Of a stretch of DNA of 64,000 nt, positions 47,401 through 54,501 are shown in pieces (position 1 is the first letter of the stretch; each line of letters begins with the position of its first letter). A program made the position numbers and the translations under genes. Below the pieces are notes generated by a model. That model did no database searches. It saw nothing but the letters and a program-made list of their open reading frames with translations, and was not told where the DNA came from. Origin of the DNA: Phycisphaeraceae bacterium (GTDB taxonomy: Bacteria; Planctomycetota; Phycisphaerae; Phycisphaerales; UBA1924); assembly GCA_019636655.1 (NCBI GenBank), contig JAHBXB010000002.1, forward strand, positions 322,537 to 386,536, read 5' to 3'.

Positions 47401-48127
47401 TACCGATCGCGGCGAGCGTCGCCCCCGAGAGTTCCAGCACGACAATGCCGCCCCTGAGCAGCTGAACCTTGGACCCCGTGGCTGCATCCGTATTCAGACC
47501 GCCACCGTCGCTCCCGATGAGTGACGGTCCGATTACGAACGACGCGGTCTGCGTCAGCCGCAGGCGCGGCATGTTGTTCTGAACACCCTCAAAGAACGAG
47601 AACGATGCAAAGCCCGAACCCGACAGTTGCACCCGCAGGTCGCGGTCGTTCTGTCCCTGCTGCCCCGCATCTGGTCCATCCTCGAGCCGCACGAACGCGC
47701 CGGTCGGCGAGTACGCAATCTGAATTTCAGACTGGGAGAAGAACGTGCCCGACGGCGGCACCGGCGGGTTGTTGGTCGCCCATTGGTCGTTCTCGTCCGC
47801 GAACTCCTCGACAAGCGGCGTGACCGTCTGCTCTTCCGGGATCTGAGTCCACAGATACGGCAGCAGGTAGCCGAACTGCATCACCACCGAGCCAATCCCG
47901 GTGTTCGGATCAACGTTGTCACCCGGGCCGACAGTCATGGTGAACATCAAGGTCCGCTGTTCGAGCGCCTCGAGCCCACCCTCGAGCCCGCCGCGATCGG
48001 CAATCGAGGACCACTGACCGGCGGCCGCGGCCACCCGCGCGGGTCGGTTCGCCGATCGGCTCCGCTTGAAGAGGTTCGAAAGGGTGCGAACCAGCGGGAG
48101 CCCCCGACGCTTCGTGTTGCTGACCAT
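38489..48127 (-). CDS. Giant surface protein (3212 residues) with LEPR-XLL-like N-terminal signal, beta-repeat body and PPC domain
   Basis: The ATG at 48127 has CGAGG 11 bases upstream. The N-terminus is basic with no ordinary signal peptide; residues 55-61 read LEQRTLM, aligning with the planctomycete LEPR-XLL export motif. Most of residues ~450-2300 is a regular array of beta strands of ~20-25 residues (patterns like GSIRIEGGRIDGAFIGAAT, VGNVFADNFVNSTLLG), probably a solenoid such as a beta-helix. Several acidic Gly/Asp loops (GADGVFGTADD, NTADDLG, YNTDDDS) may bind calcium. Residues ~2596-2700 look like a pre-peptidase C-terminal (PPC) domain (DADVYKVTLLAGQILRLG). The last ~220 residues form a separate alpha/beta domain. 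It is most likely a surface adhesin or fibre. It lies alone, with its own terminator. Confidence 0.9.
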   Translation of the reverse strand: MVSNTKRRGLPLVRTLSNLFKRSRSANRPARVAAAAGQWSSIADRGGLEGGLEALEQRTLMFTMTVGPGDNVDPNTGIGSVVMQFGYLLPYLWTQIPEEQTVTPLVEEFADENDQWATNNPPVPPSGTFFSQSEIQIAYSPTGAFVRLEDGPDAGQQGQNDRDLRVQLSGSGFASFSFFEGVQNNMPRLRLTQTASFVIGPSLIGSDGGGLNTDAATGSKVQLLRGGIVVLELSGATLAAIGTPVLGNGQPLMRFDFNLSDGFDTVRFSSAQPPPDNQTYQDIFRIDDITVSFPQGRFGPVHDARIAGAEIVLSGPVGTSVQVFDAYGRDMVATIALGIPQGSQVAIVDPTDTGVPRFNDGIGRINFLAGDSRSKLTMWGGEITTGQAPDEDTRAFENGFLFKLPGSAAGLLDDFEQAGFGYALTQGTDTPTVIGLPAGNASIVIGSPFVRNNATTASYLGELVVRDQQLFSTWQNFLNGAQITDSTLFRNPNQGLFAPAGLNWGTVNINGIMHGQIQFGGSLGRLSTGVQLGNISVNGDLGSLFVASDSGLWVRDDVPDVDDVVIDPDSGFTGFTNSNMTVGRTAGQITIGGRNAMNITVLGDVNNPTRSRVDFRAYQEREVIYTFADQTDADIRDTIEELMDAAFLSQNQFNSFFFGLFFPEQAMAMGLGLYRNDTIQGAEYVGSPNTSVRIVGTMGNRDPISTKRDSADVYAFSATAGIAVNADVVFDFIDIGFDASRGFDTWATARIVDAFGRTVSSQQYPEVSENRLAGSLSLGIRLQFMPTTSDVYYLVMNSPQDGANRLGSNEYEVVLSGMASTTLGGVTVGARMGFTQTPTSIIVQSGSMGMLRVGVGSVDGAGADSDPSAIITTADDIADLLDLRESSIAVAGSLHAVITGADVMGFRGVGVPGTQFSIGGNLGTFRTGFNPLVAADSTNGDVLDLSLDVSGSIGEIDIRGAVRFDQDRGRYPSADRAVSIRTGLAGGRGDIGRISVGARIQGDNFNVTTSPGSIIDEFIADEAGSGLIDAATPRFTLGAGSDLRFASFTQIQSGLNPDVFRPLVPGAPVTLTDDAGGTVTISIENGLAGSVGQIRVLPINGSQGVAISRIDVNLVGGASLLIRGTQQSGRISIGRIVVTTDGGAALSSIIIDGQGQIDVRRIDQTGGRLNLVQNLTAGGDIVMLDVAQVDRVHIAAGDLGRTQTGAPGSTQRLIGSFLGISGTDSGGAVGDPIAVVAANLNAAWNGELYYPLDAFTSDFPDDVALEDIGSPVHPHLNGLRVRGGNVTAIAVSGQVGDVIIQGGGNLGTLIANDDGVRASPGRFEGIVGVIYANDITRIDVGDGVASAGNSAFAAAGIFANDDIIEIVAGRGLNPVISGPIIAANAAADPVGVFNGIGSIRIEGGRIDGAFIGAATLDSFWSSARFIPITAHADDRETRGVVNEIAAVGSPLTRSTIVGININSVVVTGANYDATSIEATGDVGNVFADNFVNSTLLGEPLEFRLNSIKASRNIAFVATHNRAGDISDLTVDAANSITQGVTARRINRLDLHAAGDVQELSAVIDIAATSVSAGRLVLASAGQDIRSSSFDIAGPIFQVVAGANITSTRFSSTGPDGRIDLIQSVGYLTGEIRSEGPINTITSLTADIVAKVSTVGSNGTLALLRAAGNILVDLDAEGDVNTILAGGHIGSRDSTPQARAINVRGNLNIIESQNGQIYSDIKVGNNITGYVRNAAVASVPGFDLVSTGSIRAYGRINSIEIHGDLNGSIISESGGIGSILIVDGSFRPGNRIEARAGTISSFVIVGGHLLGDIYADEDISLVSVRRSATFYGDIGVNPNLSQFTPADALRNQLPPGVAPIPTFQGARIEAGRNVGVVEVTDGSFWESAIVAGHSVGKVFIRGVILNDNITPGLGGSFIIAGDAIGAIDVGAYAGGAIIAAGVTSLGADNRPGGVGINADTVQFGRIGDLLFRGGTGAVTISAGINAGADGIYNTDDDSVADGLSLINSVTVHVGSALTSVYADNGIGFTSPGLIRGGPGLRQANPGRVIEFVPSTGLIANGVPTPFVMPSGETGRITFTGPGQAYFEQTFDAEAGRVIGRLAIINSTLASSVVVDTDQGTLTDFKLISNDGSSLGFASVRASLNGASSFYFDGYVQFAEFGSLNTTGLLGAGNDFGTIVVGQVVRGTIFGNYVNQIIIGLDYGIRGDRQAATIDVLGVGSVIMAGSNYGLITSARDIGSIQVNGNIDTANIRAGLSLGSVQANNVTDSRISAHTRLSSARFFGNVTDSSILAGADLGFDGEYGGTGTNADILDDGNIGAVAISGSFIRSSIVAGSHPGPDRFFGTADDVGDEGLSSIGSVVVAGQAVGSQLNSQAFRIQATGGTLGPVVVGGVNFTANGNLAAIGATPESTPLQVADLRVELESGVYMARITFNQEINSASLAKSLRISEVRSSGNVTIALAEGTDYILSYNEAERTATIAFSAAITSRALPETPALPGPGVYRFELNADTLRGETQNQSLDGNGDGFAAAGDHYSRDAFVGDAGDKLSSNVATANGTTINFRAASDLNQVLDNNYTPDGLPDTNTVLTLRGVLGDHPNHDVNNFGLGGDADVYKVTLLAGQILRLGAMQGGAQLATRALLDANGTTIMSTSSVTSTGTETASVLRLPVNLLASDARSIEDAYLILQTGTYYILVTASPASVDVADNSDVANVTPIGGATGTYQFSVEIFDDGDTGFSATNNAGDGSRIVHAPSPIAFAGADGVLNTADDLGAVAIQNFVFQLNRGTDGIAGTADDIVSGSNGAGISAARMAGADGVFGTADDALSESVSSSIGASAGVGVPSQVQADVDVYHLNNREAILPGTVIRATLDLSEFGSNIGLTQDPRSLDLRGDVQLAVFDTSGSIGITDALLVASSSDIEAVGGQPGHVVSRGSTAYGYDENGNFFIQWVTSGRLDVAGNAPATYAVYVQGAIRSDYVLSINQLGTATSTPVAQNVFVETRGGIIDWLEAGDRQTSLAPFSAAVLGFTGFIGNQTVNDYIVTRLVTNVTNVFRNAGVNIQLSTNAAAFAGQNFSTVFLAGSQAPTAFFNNREFGAAQHVDPFNADPNDQAVVFLPAFSQLVSGPDQADVDVLIQALTAATTRRVAELVGLRMLSNAGQGVVMSANSVTNTSTTYAFSSNNIRLSNNHDTVRGTNFYLGHSNDVALLRRLLPSV

Positions 48128-48706
48128 GCTGCGTTACCTCGGTTCTAGAGGGCGCCGACCACGTCGGTTGCGCGCCGCTCCACTTCTTCCGGTGGGCGAT
48201 AAATGCATGCTCTCTCGACCGTGCCTCGGCGCGCCTGCCGCCGCCGAAACTCTCGCCTCAGCGACGGGACGGCAGTGCCGATCCCCGTCCATGGGCGGTC
48301 GAAAGATCCTGTCTGCGGGGCCAGCCTATCGCGGGTTCTCGCCGATCGCAAGTTCGTGCCGTCCCGGACCTTGGGTCGACAAACCGTTCTGTTGCAATCG
48401 TCCGCTGAGCGGTTGTCCGCCGCTCCTGCCAGCCTCGTCGCCCGGCTCCTGTGTGGGTCCAGCCTGGCCTCAGATACGACGCGACCGCCCCATTGGGTTC
48501 CGCTCCGGGTGCCGTTTTGGCAACTGGCACCGCTTCCATACTCAGTTCAGGTATCGGACACCAGCGCTTCGCCGACCGTTACAGTCCCCCCGGTCTGACG
48601 CCGGAACAGGGGTGAAACCCGACGCTGCCTCACCGGAACTACGAATAGATATCTGAGGTCTGCCACCGGCCCCGGTCCGTCTCCACCGCCGAATGCGGAG
48701 CACGCC
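48128..48706. other. 579-bp divergent intergenic region, mostly unassigned
   Basis: Nothing here reads as a protein or a known RNA. It must hold the promoters of the giant gene (minus) and the membrane protein (plus). One minus-strand candidate is TTGCGA (complement at 48346-48351), 17-bp spacer, TAGGCT (complement at 48323-48328), which would give a ~190-nt leader rich in inverted repeats (for example CGACGTGGTCGG near 48150-48165). The long leader could carry regulation, but no riboswitch class was recognised. Confidence 0.35.
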
Positions 48707-49627
48707 GTGCCCAGCCATCCGCTCATCACCGCCATGTCCACCACGCTCGATGCGCTGCAGGATCTCCCCTGGGCGGCCCACGCGGCGGTCGGCATGGCCC
48801 TCGCCGCCGGTGTTGTCCTGTGGCTGTTCGGTCGGCGTGTGCTGCGCCCAATGACCATCGTCCTCATGGCTGCCGTTGGCGGCATCGCCGGCTGCCTCAT
48901 CATCCCCTTCACCCCCTTCGGCGATGAGGTTGGCCTCGTCGGAGGCGCCATCGCCGGGCTGGCCGTCGGTGGCCTGGCGGGGATGCTCCTCCACCGCTTC
49001 GCGACGGCACTCGGGTTTGCACTGGTGCTGGGATGCGCGGCCCCGATCGCGACCGCCGTCCTCCTTCCCCTGGCTGGCGAGCCGGATCGCCCCTCGGCAC
49101 CGCTGGCCCTGGGCGACCACTACCTCCGCGGCGCCACGGCGTACAACCAACTCGCCACCGAACTCCGCGACTCGGCCAGTGTCGGCAACTCCTATTCGTT
49201 CGGCGATGAGCAGCCCGGAACTCGCCGCGACGCCATGAGGGAGTCCGTCTCCGATGCCGGTCGCAAGGTCGGCGCGTTTGTCGGCGCGATCAAGGACGAG
49301 GCCGCCGGGCGGTGGGAGGAAGTCCCGCAGCACCGGCGCTTCTACGTGATCCTCGCCGCGGCGGGCGGCTCGGCCCTGGGCTTCCTTATGGGCCTGGCCA
49401 TGCCCATGTGGGCGGGCGGCGCGGTAACGGCCATGATCGGCGCAGGCGTGATGCTCTCCAGCGGCGTCTGGCTGATGACCGCCGGCGCGGTCCCCGGCAC
49501 CGAGCAGATCTCGGGCTTCAAGGGCGCCACCTGGCTGATGATCTGGGGCGTGACCGCCGCGATCGGCATGGGCGTGCAGTGGAGCGGCCTGGGCAAGACC
49601 GTCCCCGGCGACGATGCCCCGCAGTAG
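48707..49627 (+). CDS. Multi-pass membrane protein of unknown function
   Basis: 306 residues from a GTG at 48707 with GGAG seven bases upstream; an ATG at 48734 is an alternative. No named family is recognised. About seven hydrophobic helices: HAAVGMALAAGVVLWLFG, MTIVLMAAVGGIAGCLII, VGLVGGAIAGLAVGGLAGML, FALVLGCAAPIATAVLLPL, then a ~95-residue soluble loop rich in charged residues, then YVILAAAGGSALGFLMGLA, AVTAMIGAGVMLSSGVWLM and a last helix. The Gly/Ala-rich small-residue helices resemble channel-like or TM-glycine-zipper proteins. It converges with the diheme protein gene (15 bp). Confidence 0.75.
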   Translation: MPSHPLITAMSTTLDALQDLPWAAHAAVGMALAAGVVLWLFGRRVLRPMTIVLMAAVGGIAGCLIIPFTPFGDEVGLVGGAIAGLAVGGLAGMLLHRFATALGFALVLGCAAPIATAVLLPLAGEPDRPSAPLALGDHYLRGATAYNQLATELRDSASVGNSYSFGDEQPGTRRDAMRESVSDAGRKVGAFVGAIKDEAAGRWEEVPQHRRFYVILAAAGGSALGFLMGLAMPMWAGGAVTAMIGAGVMLSSGVWLMTAGAVPGTEQISGFKGATWLMIWGVTAAIGMGVQWSGLGKTVPGDDAPQ

Positions 49628-49642
49628 CCCCGCCGGCCGCAC

Positions 49643-52348
49643 TCAGCCGCACATCCCCCGCAGCGCCCCGAGCCACGCGTTGATAAACGCCGCGATATCC
49701 ACCGGGTCGACGGTGCCCGAGCCGTCATAGTCCGCGCTCAGCAGGCCGGAGGACACCGACTGCGTCCACAGGTTGATGAACACCGCGATGTCGGTCGGCG
49801 TGATCGCCCCGTCGCCGTTGCGGTCCGGGTTCCGAGGATCGCCCGGGTAGGAGTTCTCGTTCGCCGGGTCGGCGCAGACGTCCATCTCGGTGCGGTCAAA
49901 GAAGCCGTCGCTGTCCCGGTCGATCCCGATCCGCACCTCGCTCCCCGCGGGGACCACCGTGTAGGTCAGCTCCGATCCCGGACCGGCGAGCGACAGCAGC
50001 TGCGCCGGCGAGAGCGTCGCTTCGGAGTTGCGGTCCGGCCGGAAGGCGCCGCCCCCGATGTTGCTGTAGACGTAGCCGCGGACGATCCCCCCCACGCGGC
50101 CCTTCACGACAAGCCCCACCGCCTGCGACTGCGCCATCGAGATCATCGAGCCGAGCAGTGCCTGCTGCGGCGCCGGCGGCGAGGGGGACTCCACGGTGGT
50201 CTGCGCCCCCACCGCCGCGTGCGTCTGCGTCGAGAAGGAGAACATGAACGCCTCGAGGTCCCGCCGCTGCTGCAGCGCCACCGACGGGTCCGTCGCGAAA
50301 CGGAAGACCGGCGACTGCAGGAACTCGACGAGTGTCGCCGAGGACCCGTCGTGGATAAATCCGAACCCCCGGTTGCTCTGCGGCGAACGGCTGAACCCGC
50401 TCTTCTCGTGCATGTTCCGCAGCTGGGGCACCTTCATCGACTGCGACTCCAGCAGCGCCTGCCCGGAGATCACGATCGGGCTCGATCCCGTCGGCAGCGC
50501 GTGGCACGACACGCACGTCAGCACCCCGCCGTCGAACGGGACCGTCTGGAACAGCACGGCGCCGTTCGCGGGGTTCCCGTTGCCCAGCGACGTCTTGAGC
50601 GAGCCGTCGAGGTTCCGGTTCGGGTTGGGCGGCGGCGTCAGCGATGCGACGAAGTCCTCGACCGCCGAGATCTGCCCCGGCTCCAGCGGAGCCGACCGCC
50701 CCTGCAGGCTCATGAACGCCGCGTTGAACATCCCCAGGTCCTCCCGGTCGCCCCGCCAGTGCAGCGGCTCGGTCCCGGTGATCCCCACGAGCGTCTGCGT
50801 CGTCATCGGCCCCTTCATCGGGTGCCAGTCCTCGCATGTCCCAAGCCCGCCAAGGCCGCCGTTGCAGTTCTGATTGAACGGCTTGACCGTCCCGGCCGGG
50901 TTGCCCAGGTCCCACGCGAGGTGGTCCGTCCTCCCGTCGATGTGGCACGCCGCGCACCCGGCCTGCCCCAGGCCCGACGTCAGGTGGGCTCCGTAGAAGT
51001 ACTGCCGCCCGGTCGAGATCGACGCGGGCGTCGGGTCGTAGAACGGCGTCACGTGGCTCAGCGTCAGCGACGCGGTGTCCACCACCGCGACCGTCGCGCC
51101 GAACTTCCCGATCACGTACAGCCTCGCGCGCGACTCGTCCAGCACCAGCCCGGTCGGCCCGAACGCCACATCCTGCACCTGACCGACCCTCGCCCCGCTG
51201 CCGTCGAACACCGACACATCGTTCGACCCCATCCCCGCGACGTACCCCCTCGTCCCGCCCGCGTTCCACACCACCGCCCGCGGGTCCGCCACCGAGAGGT
51301 TCCGCATCGGCTCCGGAATCGAGGCCGTCGCGTACGTCAGGTGCGGGTTCAGATCCGTGATGCTCACCGCCCCAGGCGACGCCGGATTGAACCGCGCCAT
51401 CACCGATCGCACGAACGTCCCCTGCACGTTCGGCTCGAACCGGATGTGGTTCGTCGCATCGGTCCCGACCACCGTCACCTGCCCGGCCGGCCCCGCCGCG
51501 ATCGCCATGTTCGCGTTCATCAGGCCCGTGGCGTAGGTCACGCTCAGGCTCGCCGCGTCGATGATCGCCACATCGTGGTCGTGCAGGTCCCACGTCACCG
51601 CTCCCGTCCACGCGTGCCCGTTGTCATCGACCCACTGCCCCCCCACCTTCTTCACGATCAGCCCCACCGGCGGCGCGCTCGGGAGCCCCGCGCTCATCGG
51701 GGGGCTGAAAAGCGTCCCCGCGTTCGGCGGCGGGTTCGGCCGCCCCGGGTACGGGTTCGCCGCGCCCGACACCACGCTCTGCCCGAGGATCGTCGTCCCA
51801 TTCCCCGATTCAAACACCGCCGCGTACACCCGCGTCCCATCGGTCGCTAGCGCCCGCGGGTCCTCGCCCGCGATCGCCACCACCGTCGGCGGGCTCTGCG
51901 GCGACACCAGCGAGAACACCAGCACCTGGTTCAACTGCGACGCCGACACGAACGCCCGCTTGCCCGCGAACACCACGTCGCACGGCTCATCCCCCGCGGC
52001 GAGCGTCCGCACCACGCGCATCGTCGTCAGGTCCACGATGCTCACCGAGTCCGAGATGTGGTTCACCACCCACGCCTCGGTGTTCGACCTCGCACGCACC
52101 GACACCGGGTCCAGCCCCACGCTCACCGATCCCGCCTTCACCGGCGGCCCGGATCGCGTCACGTCGAACACCTCCAACCGGTTGTCCGCCGTATTCACCG
52201 CCAGCAGCAGCCCGCGGTCCGGCGTCAGGTCGATCGGATGGACGTGCGGCGACTCCCAGTTCACGAAATCCGACTGCCCCCTCGCGCCAGACGCCCCGGC
52301 GACCACGGCCGCGCACGCGGCGATCAGAAGAGTCGTAGCCTTGCTCAT
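49643..52348 (-). CDS. Secreted diheme cytochrome c / propeller protein with GC-type dockerin-like tail
   Basis: 901 residues with a signal peptide (TTLLIAACAAVVAGASGARG). Residues ~30-440 form a YncE-like beta-propeller (repeated units such as VFDVTRSGPPVKAGSVSVGL and SVSIVDLTTMRVVRTLAAGD). Two haem c sites follow, GCAACH at ~464 and TCVSCH at ~611, in a MauG/cytochrome c peroxidase-like region (MKGPMTTQTLVGI, LHWRGDREDLGMFNAAFMSL, KVPQLRNMHEKSGF). Family members use paired haems for peroxide reduction or protein oxidation. The C-terminal two EF-hand-like units (DRNGDGAITPTDIAVFINLW, DYDGSGTVDPVDIAAFINAW) end in GMCG. It is probably a surface or periplasmic redox enzyme. No maturation genes are in the window. 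Confidence 0.9.
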   Translation of the reverse strand: MSKATTLLIAACAAVVAGASGARGQSDFVNWESPHVHPIDLTPDRGLLLAVNTADNRLEVFDVTRSGPPVKAGSVSVGLDPVSVRARSNTEAWVVNHISDSVSIVDLTTMRVVRTLAAGDEPCDVVFAGKRAFVSASQLNQVLVFSLVSPQSPPTVVAIAGEDPRALATDGTRVYAAVFESGNGTTILGQSVVSGAANPYPGRPNPPPNAGTLFSPPMSAGLPSAPPVGLIVKKVGGQWVDDNGHAWTGAVTWDLHDHDVAIIDAASLSVTYATGLMNANMAIAAGPAGQVTVVGTDATNHIRFEPNVQGTFVRSVMARFNPASPGAVSITDLNPHLTYATASIPEPMRNLSVADPRAVVWNAGGTRGYVAGMGSNDVSVFDGSGARVGQVQDVAFGPTGLVLDESRARLYVIGKFGATVAVVDTASLTLSHVTPFYDPTPASISTGRQYFYGAHLTSGLGQAGCAACHIDGRTDHLAWDLGNPAGTVKPFNQNCNGGLGGLGTCEDWHPMKGPMTTQTLVGITGTEPLHWRGDREDLGMFNAAFMSLQGRSAPLEPGQISAVEDFVASLTPPPNPNRNLDGSLKTSLGNGNPANGAVLFQTVPFDGGVLTCVSCHALPTGSSPIVISGQALLESQSMKVPQLRNMHEKSGFSRSPQSNRGFGFIHDGSSATLVEFLQSPVFRFATDPSVALQQRRDLEAFMFSFSTQTHAAVGAQTTVESPSPPAPQQALLGSMISMAQSQAVGLVVKGRVGGIVRGYVYSNIGGGAFRPDRNSEATLSPAQLLSLAGPGSELTYTVVPAGSEVRIGIDRDSDGFFDRTEMDVCADPANENSYPGDPRNPDRNGDGAITPTDIAVFINLWTQSVSSGLLSADYDGSGTVDPVDIAAFINAWLGALRGMCG

Positions 52349-52499
52349 GGATCTGGTCTTTGCTTGGGTTCTGGCGTGCGCGGGCGGCGAATGCCTGGAT
52401 CTCAGAGTGTACTCCCGGACCGATCAGGTGCCACGACCGGCCCCCAGTCCCGGACGGGGACGAAGCCCTGTAACACCCTTCGCATGCGGCGTGTAACGG

Positions 52500-53348
52500 T
52501 TGGAGCGAATGTGCATGCAGGCCCAGGAACCGAGATCCAGCCACGGCCCCGCCCCGGCCGCTCGCCTCAAGTGGCGACTCGTCGCGGGCTACTGGGCCGT
52601 CCAGGCTGTCGTCCTGTATGTCGGATGGCCCATTCTCACAGACTTCGGCTGGAGTGACCTGGTCTTTTCCCGCGGCTGGCTCGCCTGGGGTGGCGGATCC
52701 ATCGCCGTCATCACCACCCTGCAGGCCCTGTTCCTGCTCCCTATCCGCCGGCCCGGCCTGACCAGCGAGGGAACGTGGTCGGTCAGGACCAGCCTCGCCA
52801 TCGCGGGGCTCGCCATCGCGTTCATGATCATGGCGATCCTGACCACCGTCACCGATATCTTCTTCCTCAGCGATATCGACCAGCCCCTGCGCGACTGGGG
52901 CTACCTCGCCGCTTTCGGCGCCACGCTCGCGATGTTCTGGACCATCGTCACCCCGCTGGTCTTCGCCTTCTGCCGCAACCGCCCGCGAGAGTCCGCGCTC
53001 GCCCGCCTCGCCGCTCTGATCTTCACCGGCACCGTCATCGAAGCCGCCTCAATCATCCCCGTGGACGTGATGGTGCGCCGCAAATCCAAGTGCTACTGCG
53101 ACCAAGGCACGTTCTGGAGCCTGACCATCTGCGGCGTCGTCGGCACGTTCATGCTCGGACCGGCCGTCTACCTCCCGCTCCTCGCCCGCCGCCGCCAACG
53201 CTACTACGCCGGCCACTGCGCAGTCTGCGGTTACGACATGTCCGGCTGCATGACCGCCGACCGCTGCCCCGAGTGCGGCGCCGGCTGGCGCGCGTCCCGC
53301 GGCGACATCAGCACCCCGCCGACACCGCCGCGAGCCACCGCCCGATGA
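52500..53348 (+). CDS. Membrane protein with C-terminal CGYD-CPECG zinc ribbon
   Basis: 282 residues from a TTG at 52500; ATGs at 52509 and 52515 are good alternatives. Five or six hydrophobic helices (LVAGYWAVQAVVLYVGWPIL, LAIAGLAIAFMIMAILTTV, LAAFGATLAMFWTIVTPLVF, SLTICGVVGTFMLGPAVYL) lead to a cytoplasmic-type zinc ribbon: GHCAVCGYDMSGCMTADRCPECGAG. This CGYD/CPECG pair is common at the ends of planctomycete membrane proteins, and its function is unknown. The last 41 bp overlap, tail to tail, the end of the 53308-54471 gene on the other strand. Gene limits on both sides are supported, so the overlap looks real. Confidence 0.75.
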   Translation: MERMCMQAQEPRSSHGPAPAARLKWRLVAGYWAVQAVVLYVGWPILTDFGWSDLVFSRGWLAWGGGSIAVITTLQALFLLPIRRPGLTSEGTWSVRTSLAIAGLAIAFMIMAILTTVTDIFFLSDIDQPLRDWGYLAAFGATLAMFWTIVTPLVFAFCRNRPRESALARLAALIFTGTVIEAASIIPVDVMVRRKSKCYCDQGTFWSLTICGVVGTFMLGPAVYLPLLARRRQRYYAGHCAVCGYDMSGCMTADRCPECGAGWRASRGDISTPPTPPRATAR

Positions 53349-54471
53349 ACACCGCGATGTCCGCCGGTGTCACCGCCCCATCGTGGTCCACATCCGCGAT
53401 CGGCACGCCATAGGTCAGCGACGCCGTCCACGCGCCGACGAACTGTGCGATGTCCGCGGGCAGCGCCGAGCCGTCCCCATCCCAGTCTGCGACGCACTGC
53501 GTCCGCCCGCACGGGAACTGCCGGAACCACATCAGCGACTGAGCCCCGCCCCCATCCACCGCCATGAACAGGCCCCGCCGCTCCGAGACACAGTCCGTCG
53601 CCGCCATCACCGCGAGCCCCTCCAGGTTCGCGTCGGGCGCCGACCCCGGCGGCGGCAGGTACGTCGCCAGGTCGTTCAGCACCCGCTCCCCGCCCTGCCC
53701 CGGCGACGACGCCAGCGTTGACACCTGCACCGTGTTGTGGTTCTCGCCGTGCAGGATGAACATCAGGCCTGTCGAGCGGTCGAAGAACAGTTCCGCCGTC
53801 TCCGTGAAGTTCGTCGCGTAGACCCCGACGAAATCAAACGTCGAGTTCCCCCGATCCAGGTCGAAGACGTACACCTTCCCGCCATTCTGGTGCCCCACGA
53901 ACATCAGCCCCCCCATGCCCCGCTGGCTCACCCGCAACTGCCCCGCCAGGTCGACGAACCCCGCAGCCCGCAGGTACGCATCGGGCACAAACGCGAGCCC
54001 CTCCGCGCCGAGCCCCCCATCCAGCGGCAGGTGCGGCCGCGTGTTCCAGTTGTTGGCGAGCACCGCCGTCCCGTAGGTCGAAACGCTGTACTCCTTGATC
54101 CGCTCCTCCCCCTCGATCATCACGTACACCGTGTCCTGCGACAGGTCCGCCTGCGTGATCGCCTCCAGATCCCCGAACCCGGTCCACTCCCCGCGCAGCC
54201 CGCTCCGAGTCTCCACCGCAAACCCCGCCCCGTTCTCCTTCAGCACCCAGAACTTCGACGCCGCCGCCCCGGGCCCGTTGCGGCAGACCCACAGCCGGCG
54301 CGTCAGCGGGTTCCAGAACGCGCCCGAGAGGTCCACGTGGAAGTCGTTGACCCCCGGCCCCTCAACATCGGTCAGATTCGTCGCCGCGCCCCACGCCTCC
54401 GCGGGCCATGGCGCCGGCGGCGCCCCCACCACACCAAGCACAAGCGCCGCCACCATCACGCCGACAGGCAT
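53308..54471 (-). CDS. Secreted esterase-like propeller protein with GC-type dockerin-like tail
   Basis: 387 residues from the ATG at 54471, with a signal peptide (PVGVMVAALVLGVVGAP). The body resembles SdiA-regulated or phytase-like propeller proteins: DLSGAFWNPLTRRLWVCRNG, GDLEAITQADLSQDTVYVMIEGEE, LPLDGGLGAEGLAFVPDAYL, GLMFVGHQNGGKVYVFDLD. These folds handle phosphoesters or unknown ligands; no catalytic site can be assigned. Two EF-hand-like units (DWDGDGSALPADIAQFVGAW and DVDHDGAVTPADIAVFIGRW) end in VSAGC with Cys as the last residue. Its 3' end overlaps the membrane protein gene on the plus strand by 41 bp. Confidence 0.85.
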   Translation of the reverse strand: MPVGVMVAALVLGVVGAPPAPWPAEAWGAATNLTDVEGPGVNDFHVDLSGAFWNPLTRRLWVCRNGPGAAASKFWVLKENGAGFAVETRSGLRGEWTGFGDLEAITQADLSQDTVYVMIEGEERIKEYSVSTYGTAVLANNWNTRPHLPLDGGLGAEGLAFVPDAYLRAAGFVDLAGQLRVSQRGMGGLMFVGHQNGGKVYVFDLDRGNSTFDFVGVYATNFTETAELFFDRSTGLMFILHGENHNTVQVSTLASSPGQGGERVLNDLATYLPPPGSAPDANLEGLAVMAATDCVSERRGLFMAVDGGGAQSLMWFRQFPCGRTQCVADWDGDGSALPADIAQFVGAWTASLTYGVPIADVDHDGAVTPADIAVFIGRWLAAVSAGC

Positions 54472-54501
54472 CACGCGACTCCGGCCCCGCCAGGCCCGAG
54501 T

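Noticed and set aside
50219-51850. 543-codon plus-strand frame over the diheme protein gene
   Set aside because: Arg/Pro/His-rich shadow. The minus strand has the signal peptide, CxxCH motifs and dockerin-like units.
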